A stretch of 33,625 nt of DNA from Chloroflexota bacterium (GTDB lineage: Bacteria; Chloroflexota; Dormibacteria; CF-121): the NCBI GenBank assembly GCA_005881215.1, contig VBDZ01000011.1, positions 1 to 33,625 of the forward strand, given 5' to 3'. The notes below the pieces were generated by a model that saw nothing but the letters and a program-made list of their open reading frames with translations, searched no databases and was not told where the DNA came from. The stretch's first letter is position 1; each line of letters opens with the position of its first letter. This document shows positions 23,105-29,184 of this stretch, in pieces. The translations under genes and the position numbers were made by a program.

Positions 23105-23537
23105 GTGGGCGTTTACGGACAGCGAGCCGCGCGGCATGGAATCATGGTGCTCTGTTGCGTCGCCGTGCTGGCCGCCGGTTGCGGCAACGCGACCGCGCAA
23201 TTCCCGTCCAACAGCGGGCAAGCTTGTCCGGTGGCCAGCCCTCAACAGCTCATCGACGACCACCTGTGCCTATGACCTCACCGGGGTGCTCGTCTGCTCC
23301 GCGGCACAATACATGACGGTCGTAACGCGGAGCAACGGCAAGAGCGTCTTTAGCAACGCCACTAGCAGGCTGCTCTTTGTCAGCCAGTGCGTCAACGGCA
23401 AGCTCACCCGGACGCCGCTCTTCGACTCGACATTCCAAAACTACTTCTGGAGCTACGACAACAACGGCCTCAAGCTGCTTCAGCTGCGGTTCTACCAGCT
23501 ACCGACAACGGTAGTGGCAAGCGGCAGCGCTTGCTAG
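23105..23537 (+). pseudogene. Small lipoprotein gene with an apparent frameshift
   Basis: Two frames must be joined to make a sensible protein. From GTG 23105 the first frame gives a basic n-region (GQRAARHG), a hydrophobic core and a lipobox, VLAAGC. It continues to a TGA at 23273-23275. The second frame, open from 23136, gives junk at first but from about 23262 reads TTCAYDLTGVLVCSAAQYMTVV and continues as a well-formed Cys- and aromatic-containing domain to 23537. Only the second half resembles a real mature protein, and only the first frame has a signal peptide. A single-base change near 23220-23275, real or a sequencing error, explains this. I cannot assign a function. Its 3' end precedes a strong terminator. 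Confidence 0.55.
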
Positions 23538-23550
23538 GCAAGGCAAGGGG

Positions 23551-23584
23551 GACGGTACACCCGAAAGGGCGTGCCGTCTTCTTT
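23551..23584 (+). terminator. Rho-independent terminator
   Basis: GACGGTACACCC, loop GAAA, GGGCGTGCCGTC form a 12-position stem with one A-C mismatch and one G-U pair. TTCTTT follows directly. It sits 14 bp after the small lipoprotein frame and just before the next promoter. Confidence 0.8.
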
Positions 23585-23591
23585 GGCTCGA

Positions 23592-23597
23592 TACATT
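23592..23597 (+). promoter_or_regulatory. Putative -10 element (TACATT) of the TOPRIM gene
   Basis: TACATT ends 6 nt before the GTG at 23604, matching the spacing seen at cofD, moaD-moaE and the LAL regulator. It lies 8 bp after the terminator's T-run. Confidence 0.4.
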
Positions 23598-23603
23598 GTC
23601 TGA

Positions 23604-24164
23604 GTGGAGACCCCTCGTACCGTCGTCCTTGTGGAAGGGCGTAGCGACCAACTCGCGCTCGAGGCGCTGGCCAAACGCCGTTTTAGAAATCTCGACTCTG
23701 AGGGCGTTGCCATCGTGCCAATGGGGGGTGCGTCGAACCTCGGAAGCTTCCTGAATGTCTACGGGCCACACGGTCTGAATGTCAGACTCGCGGGCCTCTG
23801 CGACGCAGGCGAGGAGCGTGACTTCCAGCGCGGCCTCGAGCGCGCCGGTCTCGGCTCCAACCTCACTCGCGACGAGACGGAACGACTCGGTTTCTACGTC
23901 TGCGTCGCAGACCTCGAGGATGAGTTGATCCGCGCTCTCGGCCCGGCCGCCGTGGAACACGTTATCGATGCGCAGGGCGACCTCGCGTCGTTCCGCTCGT
24001 TCCAGAACCAGCCCGAATGGCGCGGACGAACCATCGAGGCGCAGCTCCGGCGATTCTTCGGCACTCGCGGCGGCCGCAAGATCCAATCCGCGGCCTCGCT
24101 CGTCGACGCGCTCGATCTCAACCGAGTGCCTCCGCCGCTGGACGGACTACTGGCCTACGTCTGA
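23604..24164 (+). CDS. TOPRIM-domain protein (OLD-nuclease-like TOPRIM, stand-alone)
   Basis: This 186-residue protein starts with a TOPRIM fold. The glutamate motif is VVLVEGRSDQLALE (E11) and the acidic motif is LAGLCDAGEE (D67, E70, E71). A conserved C-terminal part includes VCVADLEDELIRALG and GTRGGRKIQSAASLVDAL. TOPRIM domains of this type occur at the C-terminus of OLD-family ATP-dependent nucleases. Here there is no ATPase domain on the same chain or next to it. It may cleave or bind nucleic acid with divalent metal; the biological role is unknown. It ends 4 bp from the stop of the convergent hydrolase. Confidence 0.8.
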   Translation: METPRTVVLVEGRSDQLALEALAKRRFRNLDSEGVAIVPMGGASNLGSFLNVYGPHGLNVRLAGLCDAGEERDFQRGLERAGLGSNLTRDETERLGFYVCVADLEDELIRALGPAAVEHVIDAQGDLASFRSFQNQPEWRGRTIEAQLRRFFGTRGGRKIQSAASLVDALDLNRVPPPLDGLLAYV

Positions 24165-24168
24165 CGGC

Positions 24169-24831
24169 TCAGCGCAGCTCTAGATATTGGCCAAACCACT
24201 GGCTGGCAAGCGCGGCCACCTGTTCGAGCGCGCCGGGCTCCTCGAAAAGGTGAGTGGCGCCGGGCACGATCACGAGGCGCTTGATGCCGCCAAGCTCGGC
24301 GAGTGCCCGGCGATTGAGGTCGATGACGACCTCGTCCGCCCCACCAACGATCAGCAATGTCGGCTGCCGAATTCTGGCGAGGACCGGCAGGGCGAGGTCC
24401 GGGCGTCCTCCGCGGGAGACGATCGCACGCACCGTTTCCGGCCGATCGACCGCGGCGATCAAGGCAGCGGCGGCCCCGGTCGACGCGCCGAAGTACCCGA
24501 TCGGCAGCGCAGCCGTGGTGCCCTGGGCGGCCAGCCAGTCGGTCACGCCGCCGAGCCGCTCCGCCAGCAGGTCGATGTCGAAGCGAAGCTCGGCGGTCGC
24601 CTGGTCGATGACATCCTCGTCCTGCGTAAGCAGGTCGACGAGAAGAGTGGCCAGGCCGGCCGTGCGCAGAACGTCTGCCACGTACCGGTTACGAGGGCTA
24701 TGCCGCCCGCTGCCGCTGCCGTGGGCGAAGACGACGATCGCGCGGGCGCCGTTGGGAATTCGGAGGGTGCCGTCCAGCTGGACGCTCCCGACCGGGATGC
24801 GGACCTGTCGGTCCACCGCGTGGGCGGGCAT
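24169..24831 (-). CDS. Dienelactone hydrolase-like alpha/beta hydrolase
   Basis: This 220-residue small alpha/beta hydrolase has a complete triad: S117 in YFGASTGAAAAL, D166 in IVGGADEVV, and H194 in VPGATHLFEE. The oxyanion region is VVFAHGSGSGRHS. The group is often found alone or fused to a phosphoribosyltransferase domain; here it stands alone. The substrate is unknown, with esters or lactones most likely. A TATGAT box lies 8 nt before the ATG on the minus strand. It is convergent with the TOPRIM gene. Confidence 0.84.
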   Translation of the reverse strand: MPAHAVDRQVRIPVGSVQLDGTLRIPNGARAIVVFAHGSGSGRHSPRNRYVADVLRTAGLATLLVDLLTQDEDVIDQATAELRFDIDLLAERLGGVTDWLAAQGTTAALPIGYFGASTGAAAALIAAVDRPETVRAIVSRGGRPDLALPVLARIRQPTLLIVGGADEVVIDLNRRALAELGGIKRLVIVPGATHLFEEPGALEQVAALASQWFGQYLELR

Positions 24832-24839
24832 CGGCCCTG

Positions 24840-24845
24840 ATCATA
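24840..24845 (-). promoter_or_regulatory. Putative -10 element (TATGAT) of the dienelactone hydrolase-like gene
   Basis: On the minus strand TATGAT lies 8 nt before the ATG at 24831, with no Shine-Dalgarno sequence. It is identical to the -10 elements of cofD and moaD-moaE. Confidence 0.45.
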
Positions 24846-24881
24846 GGCAGCGCCTCTGTCATCCTTACCGGCGCAAGTCCC

Positions 24882-25523
24882 ATGCGGGGAATTAAGCGGC
24901 GCTACAACGACCTGGCGGGAACCAACCTCGATCGGCTCGCCGGGATCTCCGACGGCATCTTCGCGGTCGCCATGACGCTGCTGGTGCTGGGGCTCAGCGT
25001 CCCCACGATTAGTTCCCGGAGCACCGACGCCGACTTATGGCAAGCCTTGCTCAGGCTCGGCCCGAGTGTCCTGATTTACATCATGAGTTTCATGACACTT
25101 GGGATTTTCTGGGTCGGTCAGGGGACGCAGCTGAGTCGGCTGGTGCGTAGCAATCGCAATTACGCCTGGCTGCAGCTCGGGTTTCTATTTGCGGTGACCC
25201 TGGCGCCATTCTCGACAGCAGTGCTGGCCCGCTTTCCGACCTTGCGGGTCGCCCTCGTCGAGTACTGGCTCAACATCGTCCTGGCGGGTGGGATGCTGCT
25301 GGCCAGCGCGGAGTACGGCCTTCGCGCCCAGCTCTTCCACGAGGGGGAAAGCCCCGAGCTCGCCAGACTGTTTCGGGGTCGGATTCTGATCGCCCAGAGC
25401 CTCTACGCATTCGCGACCGCCCTCTGTCTGGTCTTTCCCACCTGGGTCAGCATCACCCTCATCGTGCTGGTTCAGCTGAATTACGTGCTTGCGCCCCGCA
25501 TCCCGTTTCTGCATCGCTTCTGA
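24882..25523 (+). CDS. TMEM175 (DUF1211) family potassium channel-like protein
   Basis: This 213-residue membrane protein begins with LDRLAGISDGIFAVAMTLLVLG. It is the TM1 signature of TMEM175 proteins (R18, S23, D24), where the Ser-Asp follows a basic residue and lines the pore. About six hydrophobic segments follow, including IMSFMTLGIFWVGQ. Bacterial members form tetrameric K+-permeable channels. The canonical FSD is ISD here, a mild change. The start at ATG 24882 has no recognisable ribosome binding site. The gene is divergent from the dienelactone hydrolase-like gene. Confidence 0.86.
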   Translation: MRGIKRRYNDLAGTNLDRLAGISDGIFAVAMTLLVLGLSVPTISSRSTDADLWQALLRLGPSVLIYIMSFMTLGIFWVGQGTQLSRLVRSNRNYAWLQLGFLFAVTLAPFSTAVLARFPTLRVALVEYWLNIVLAGGMLLASAEYGLRAQLFHEGESPELARLFRGRILIAQSLYAFATALCLVFPTWVSITLIVLVQLNYVLAPRIPFLHRF

Positions 25524-25559
25524 CGGGTCACGACAGCGAATCAGCCATAGTTTGCGATC

Positions 25560-26735
25560 ATGCGCCGAAAGGTTGGGATGGAGCACGCCAGGCAGCTGGC
25601 CATCGCTCGTCAACGGCTGAGCGGACCACGACCGAGACCCGTGACGGCTGACGACATCCATGCGCTGGTGCGAGCGATCGGCTGCCTCCAGCTCGATCCG
25701 ACCTCGATCGTGGCCCGCAATCACCTGCTCGTTCTGTTCAGCCGCCTCGGTCCATACGACCCCAAGCTGGTCGACGCCCTGCTGTGGGACGAGCGGCGCC
25801 TGTACGAGTACTGGGCGCACAGAGCCTCGATCGTTCCGACCGAGGACCGGGCGCTTCATGCCGCACTGCCCCCGCCCTGGGCCAACCGAAACCGAACGAC
25901 CGAGTCGTGGATGACCGTGCGCGCCCAGTCCGGCAGGCTGGTTCTCAAACGGCTCGCCGCCAACGACACGGTACGTGCCTCGGACTTCGTCGAACACGCC
26001 GAGAAGTACGAATCGGGTTGGGGACTGCGCAGCCCCGTCTCCGACAGCATCGCGCTGCTGTGGTTCCAGGGCAAGATCGTGCCCGCCGGCCGGGTTGGAG
26101 GAGGGCGGCGGTGGGCGCTGGCAGACCGATGGTTCGGCGCGCCTCCTGGGAAGATTCCGAAGCCGGAGGTAGCCGTGCGCGAGGCCGCGGTCCGCTCCTT
26201 GCGAACGCTCGGGGTCGCCACCCAGCAGCAGGTCAAGGACCATTTCATTCGCGGCCGGTACCACGGACTGCCGAGCAGGTGGAAGCAGCTCGAAGCCGAC
26301 GGGGTCATCATTCCGGTAGACCTCGGACTCAAAGGCGATTGGTACATCCATGCCGAGGACCTCGACCTGCTGGAACAACTCGAAGCCGGCGGGTTCGAGC
26401 CGAGGACGACGCTGCTGTCGCCATTTGACAATCTGATCTGCGATCGCAACCGCACGCTCGCCCTGTGGGGTTTCGACTTCAAGCTCGAGATCTACGTGCC
26501 CAAGACCAAGCGCTGGGGGTACTTCGTGATGCCGCTCCTGCACGGCGACCGGATCGTCGCCAGGGTCGACCTGGCCGCCGACCGAAAAGCCGGAGTTCTT
26601 AATGTGATCGGCGAGCGTTGGGAGCCGGCTTGGGATGGCAGCCGCCGACCGGTCGGGCCGGCGCATCATGCGCTGGACGAACTGGCGTCGTTCCTCGGCG
26701 TGACCGTCAGGCGCAAGCGTATGAGGTTGCCGTGA
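25560..26735 (+). CDS. YcaQ/AlkZ-type DNA glycosylase (HTH_42 family)
   Basis: This 391-residue winged-helix protein is of the AlkZ/YcaQ superfamily. These glycosylases remove bulky adducts or unhook interstrand crosslinks. The catalytic motif reads GCLQLDPTSIVARNHLLVL with Q44-L-D46, that is QxD as in YcaQ, rather than the QxQ of azinomycin-resistance AlkZ. Later segments, WAHRASIVP near residue 81 and LLSPFDNLICDR near residue 290, are also family hallmarks. The function is therefore probably repair of alkylated or crosslinked DNA. A CATAGT box lies 8 nt before the ATG. An AraC regulator follows after 4 bp. Confidence 0.86.
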   Translation: MRRKVGMEHARQLAIARQRLSGPRPRPVTADDIHALVRAIGCLQLDPTSIVARNHLLVLFSRLGPYDPKLVDALLWDERRLYEYWAHRASIVPTEDRALHAALPPPWANRNRTTESWMTVRAQSGRLVLKRLAANDTVRASDFVEHAEKYESGWGLRSPVSDSIALLWFQGKIVPAGRVGGGRRWALADRWFGAPPGKIPKPEVAVREAAVRSLRTLGVATQQQVKDHFIRGRYHGLPSRWKQLEADGVIIPVDLGLKGDWYIHAEDLDLLEQLEAGGFEPRTTLLSPFDNLICDRNRTLALWGFDFKLEIYVPKTKRWGYFVMPLLHGDRIVARVDLAADRKAGVLNVIGERWEPAWDGSRRPVGPAHHALDELASFLGVTVRRKRMRLP

Positions 26736-26739
26736 TGCG

Positions 26740-27162
26740 ATGAGCCGCGCGGTCGAGGAACTCAACCGGCGGATGCTGCGCGCCCGCGACGCGATGGATC
26801 GCGCCTATGCGCAACCGCTAGACATTCCCCAACTGGCCCGGGTCGCGAACGTCTCCGAGGCGCACTTCATCCGGACCTTCCGTGGCACCTTTGACGAGAC
26901 GCCGCACCGCTATCTGCAGCGCCGGCGAGTGGAGCGCGCCATGTACCTGCTGCGCGCGACCGAGCGCAGCGTGACGGACGTCTGCCTCGATGTCGGCTTC
27001 ACCAGCCTCGGCACCTTCAGCCGCAGCTTTCGCCATATCGTCGGCGAGGCGCCCGCCACCTATCGCCGGCGCGGGCCGATCAAGGCTGTCCCGAACTGCT
27101 TCGCGATGGCGTGGACACGACCCAGCAGTTTTGGAGAAGCCGTGGCGCGGAAGATCGTCTAG
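26740..27162 (+). CDS. AraC-family transcriptional regulator, DNA-binding domain only
   Basis: The 140-residue product is essentially the double helix-turn-helix AraC domain. The first helix-turn-helix is IPQLARVANVSEAHFIRTFR (about residues 29-48). The second lies in SVTDVCLDVGFTSLGTFSRSF, with the conserved GF-S--FSR-F pattern. There is no effector-binding domain, so the signal may come through a partner or by expression level. The ATG lies 4 bp after the glycosylase stop, and the gene is followed by a VOC protein in the same orientation. An AraC domain next to a glyoxalase-fold gene is a common pairing, and the regulator may control it. Confidence 0.88.
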   Translation: MSRAVEELNRRMLRARDAMDRAYAQPLDIPQLARVANVSEAHFIRTFRGTFDETPHRYLQRRRVERAMYLLRATERSVTDVCLDVGFTSLGTFSRSFRHIVGEAPATYRRRGPIKAVPNCFAMAWTRPSSFGEAVARKIV

Positions 27163-27194
27163 CGTGGAGCGCGATCGTCAACCGCACATTTCAT

Positions 27195-27200
27195 GGAGGT
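27195..27200 (+). promoter_or_regulatory. Ribosome binding site deciding the VOC gene start
   Basis: GGAGGT lies 7 nt before the ATG at 27208 and overlaps an in-frame ATG at 27193. This makes 27208 the likely start and the upstream ATG spurious. Confidence 0.75.
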
Positions 27201-27207
27201 GTATCCA

Positions 27208-27666
27208 ATGTTCAACGCGCTGCTGATCTCGTCGCTCTACGTTCTCGACCAGGACAAGGCGCTCGATTTCTACGTGGGAAAGCTCGGTCTCGAGGTCAAC
27301 ACCGACCAGGACCTGGGCTTCATGCGCTGGCTGACCGTCAACGTTCCCGGCGATGCCCGCCAGGTGCTGCTGGAGACGCCGGGCGCGCCGGGGCTCGACC
27401 CGAAGACGGCCGAGCAGGCGCGCGAGCTCGTGACCAAGGGTGCAACCGGCGGCCACCTGTTCTTCACCACCACCGATTGCTGGAAGACCTACAACGAACT
27501 TCGGGCGAAGGGCGTCGAGTTCACCGAGGAACCGACCGAGCGACCCTACGGCATCGACTGCGGTCTGCGCGATCCCTTCGGCAATCACATTCGGTTCTCG
27601 CAGCCGCTGGCAGCCGCGGCCCCGGTGGGAAGCGATGAGAAACGCAGCGCCCGGCCGTCTAAGTAG
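27208..27666 (+). CDS. VOC family protein (glyoxalase/dioxygenase superfamily)
   Basis: The 152-residue protein has the paired beta-alpha-beta-beta-beta units of the vicinal oxygen chelate fold. Recognisable parts are [23 protein letters not shown] at the start, [28 protein letters not shown] in the second half, and the end motif [19 protein letters not shown]. The His in GGHLFF is a likely metal ligand, and other ligands are not obvious. Such proteins include glyoxalases, fosfomycin-type resistance enzymes and dioxygenases, and the substrate is unknown. The AraC regulator is directly upstream. Confidence 0.85.
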   Translation: MFNALLISSLYVLDQDKALDFYVGKLGLEVNTDQDLGFMRWLTVNVPGDARQVLLETPGAPGLDPKTAEQARELVTKGATGGHLFFTTTDCWKTYNELRAKGVEFTEEPTERPYGIDCGLRDPFGNHIRFSQPLAAAAPVGSDEKRSARPSK

Positions 27667-27673
27667 GGTGGGT

Positions 27674-27679
27674 TAACCT
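27674..27679 (+). promoter_or_regulatory. Putative -10 element (TAACCT) of the BNR/MoaD-like pair
   Basis: TAACCT lies 22 nt before the ATG at 27702, with GAGGAGG 6 nt before that ATG. This would be a leadered mRNA with a strong ribosome binding site. Confidence 0.35.
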
Positions 27680-27701
27680 AGCCTTTTACGAGGAGGACGG
27701 G

Positions 27702-28817
27702 ATGAGCGGAGTTCGGGTGCTGGTTGGGACGAAAAAAGGCGCGTTCGTGCTGACATCAGATGGCAAGCGCCAGGGTTGGGAGGTCAACGGGCCCCACTTC
27801 GGTGGGTGGGAGCTGTATCACATCAAGGGTTCACCGGCCGATCCGAACCGTCTCTATGCCTCGCAGTCGACCGGCTGGTTCGGCCAGCTCATCCAGCGCT
27901 CCAATGACGGCGGCAAGACCTGGGAGCCGGTGGGCAACAAGTTCGTCTACGAAGGCGAGGCCGGCACCCACAAGTGGTATGACGGCACGTCGCGGCCGTT
28001 CGAGTTCAAGCGCGTCTGGCATCTGGAGCCTTCCCTCGATGATCCGGACACGGTCTACGCCGGGATCGAGGATGCCGCCATCTTCCGCACCACCGACGGC
28101 GGCCAGAACTGGCAGGAGCTTCCGGGCCTGCGCCAGCACCAGACCGCGGCTGACTGGGCGCCGGGGGCCGGCGGCATGTGCCTCCACACCATCATCCAGG
28201 ATCCGAAAAATCCGAAGCGGCTCTTTAGCGCCATCTCGGCGGCCGGCGCCTTTCGCAGCGACGATGCCGGCGAGACCTGGCAGCCGATCAACCGCGGCCT
28301 TCACTCGGAGGGCATCCCCGACCCGGATGCCCCGGTCGGCCACTGCGTGCATCGGATCGCCCTTCACCCGTCGCGTCCCGACGTCCTCTATATGCAAAAG
28401 CACTGGGACGTGATGCGAACCGACGATGCAGGCGGCTCGTGGCGTGAGATCAGCGGCAACCTGCCGACCGACTTCGGGTTTCCCATCGACGTGCACGCGC
28501 ACGAGCCGGAGACGGTCTACGTGGTTCCGATCAAGAGCGACTCCGAGCACTACCCGCCGGACGGCAAACTGCGTGTCTACCGCAGCCGGTCCGGGGGTGA
28601 TGAATGGGAGCCGCTCACCCGGGGGCTGCCGCAACAGGACGTCTACCTCAACGTGCTGCGCGACGCGATGTCGGTCGATTCGCTCGATCCCTGTGGGATC
28701 TACTTTGGGACGAGCGGCGGCCAGGTATACGCATCGGCCGACGCCGGGGACAGCTGGACGCCCATCGTCCGAGACCTTCCGGCGGTTCTGTCGGTGGAGG
28801 TGCAAACCCTGCCGTGA
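27702..28817 (+). CDS. BNR/Asp-box beta-propeller protein (sialidase-like repeats)
   Basis: The 371-residue product carries about six Asp-box repeats of the S-x-D-x-G-x-x-W type: SNDGGKTW (67-74), TTDGGQNW (130-137), [23 protein letters not shown] and SADAGDSW (345-352). These mark a beta-propeller like those of sialidases, VPS10 proteins and photosystem-stability factor HCF136. The Arg triad and Tyr of true sialidases are not evident, and there is no signal peptide, so a cytoplasmic binding or scaffold role is more likely than glycosidase activity. A GAGGAGG site supports the start. The stop overlaps the MoaD-like start (GTGA). Confidence 0.85.
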   Translation: MSGVRVLVGTKKGAFVLTSDGKRQGWEVNGPHFGGWELYHIKGSPADPNRLYASQSTGWFGQLIQRSNDGGKTWEPVGNKFVYEGEAGTHKWYDGTSRPFEFKRVWHLEPSLDDPDTVYAGIEDAAIFRTTDGGQNWQELPGLRQHQTAADWAPGAGGMCLHTIIQDPKNPKRLFSAISAAGAFRSDDAGETWQPINRGLHSEGIPDPDAPVGHCVHRIALHPSRPDVLYMQKHWDVMRTDDAGGSWREISGNLPTDFGFPIDVHAHEPETVYVVPIKSDSEHYPPDGKLRVYRSRSGGDEWEPLTRGLPQQDVYLNVLRDAMSVDSLDPCGIYFGTSGGQVYASADAGDSWTPIVRDLPAVLSVEVQTLP

Positions 28818-29110
28818 TTCGAGTCGTCCTGCCGACGCACCTGCGCCGGCTGGCGCAGGTGGGCGGCGAGGTGCAGCTCGAGGTGCAGGGTCAGGCGACG
28901 CAACAGTCGGTGCTGGACGCCCTGGAGGCCAGCTACCCGATGCTGCGCGGGACGATCCGGGACCAGGTCTCGCACCAGCGTCGGGCGTTCATCCGGTTTT
29001 TCGCCTGCGAGCAGGACCTGTCCCTCGACTCGCCGGATGCCCCGTTGCCCGACGCGGTTGCGACCGGGGCGGAGCCACTCCTCGTGGTTGGCGCCATGGC
29101 TGGCGGCTAA
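28814..29110 (+). CDS. MoaD/ThiS-like ubiquitin-fold small protein
   Basis: The 98-residue product has a beta-grasp layout, with [14 protein letters not shown] at the start, [17 protein letters not shown] as the central helix, and [11 protein letters not shown]. It ends exactly in VVGAMAGG. A terminal Gly-Gly is the feature that lets MoaD, ThiS and bacterial ubiquitin-like proteins be adenylated and thiocarboxylated or conjugated. The frame is open far upstream inside the propeller gene. The GTG at 28814, sharing 4 nt with the propeller stop, gives a normal MoaD-like N-terminus. There is no activating E1-like enzyme in the window, and molybdopterin synthesis is already covered by the MoaD-MoaE fusion, so a different role is likely. 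Confidence 0.85.
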   Translation: MIRVVLPTHLRRLAQVGGEVQLEVQGQATQQSVLDALEASYPMLRGTIRDQVSHQRRAFIRFFACEQDLSLDSPDAPLPDAVATGAEPLLVVGAMAGG

Positions 29111-29150
29111 GGTCCGGGCGCAAATCCTATGGATCTCGGTCCGCCCGGGC

Positions 29151-29178
29151 TTGCCTTTGCACAAAACGGCGCTACGCT
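29151..29178 (+). promoter_or_regulatory. Promoter of the first LAL regulator (TTGCCT-N16-TACGCT)
   Basis: A -35-like TTGCCT (29151-29156) and a -10-like TACGCT (29173-29178) are separated by 16 nt. The ATG follows 6 nt after the -10 box with no ribosome binding site. It is one of the few places here where both hexamers can be proposed. Confidence 0.45.
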
Positions 29179-29184
29179 GGGCCA

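Noticed and set aside
25185-26765. Minus-strand open frame of 526 codons opposite the TMEM175-like and YcaQ-type genes
   Set aside because: It spans two recognised genes on the other strand and has no domain of its own.
28426-29184. Upstream extension of the LAL regulator frame by about 250 codons
   Set aside because: This part overlaps the propeller and MoaD-like genes and is basic low-complexity sequence; LAL-like sequence begins at ATG 29185.
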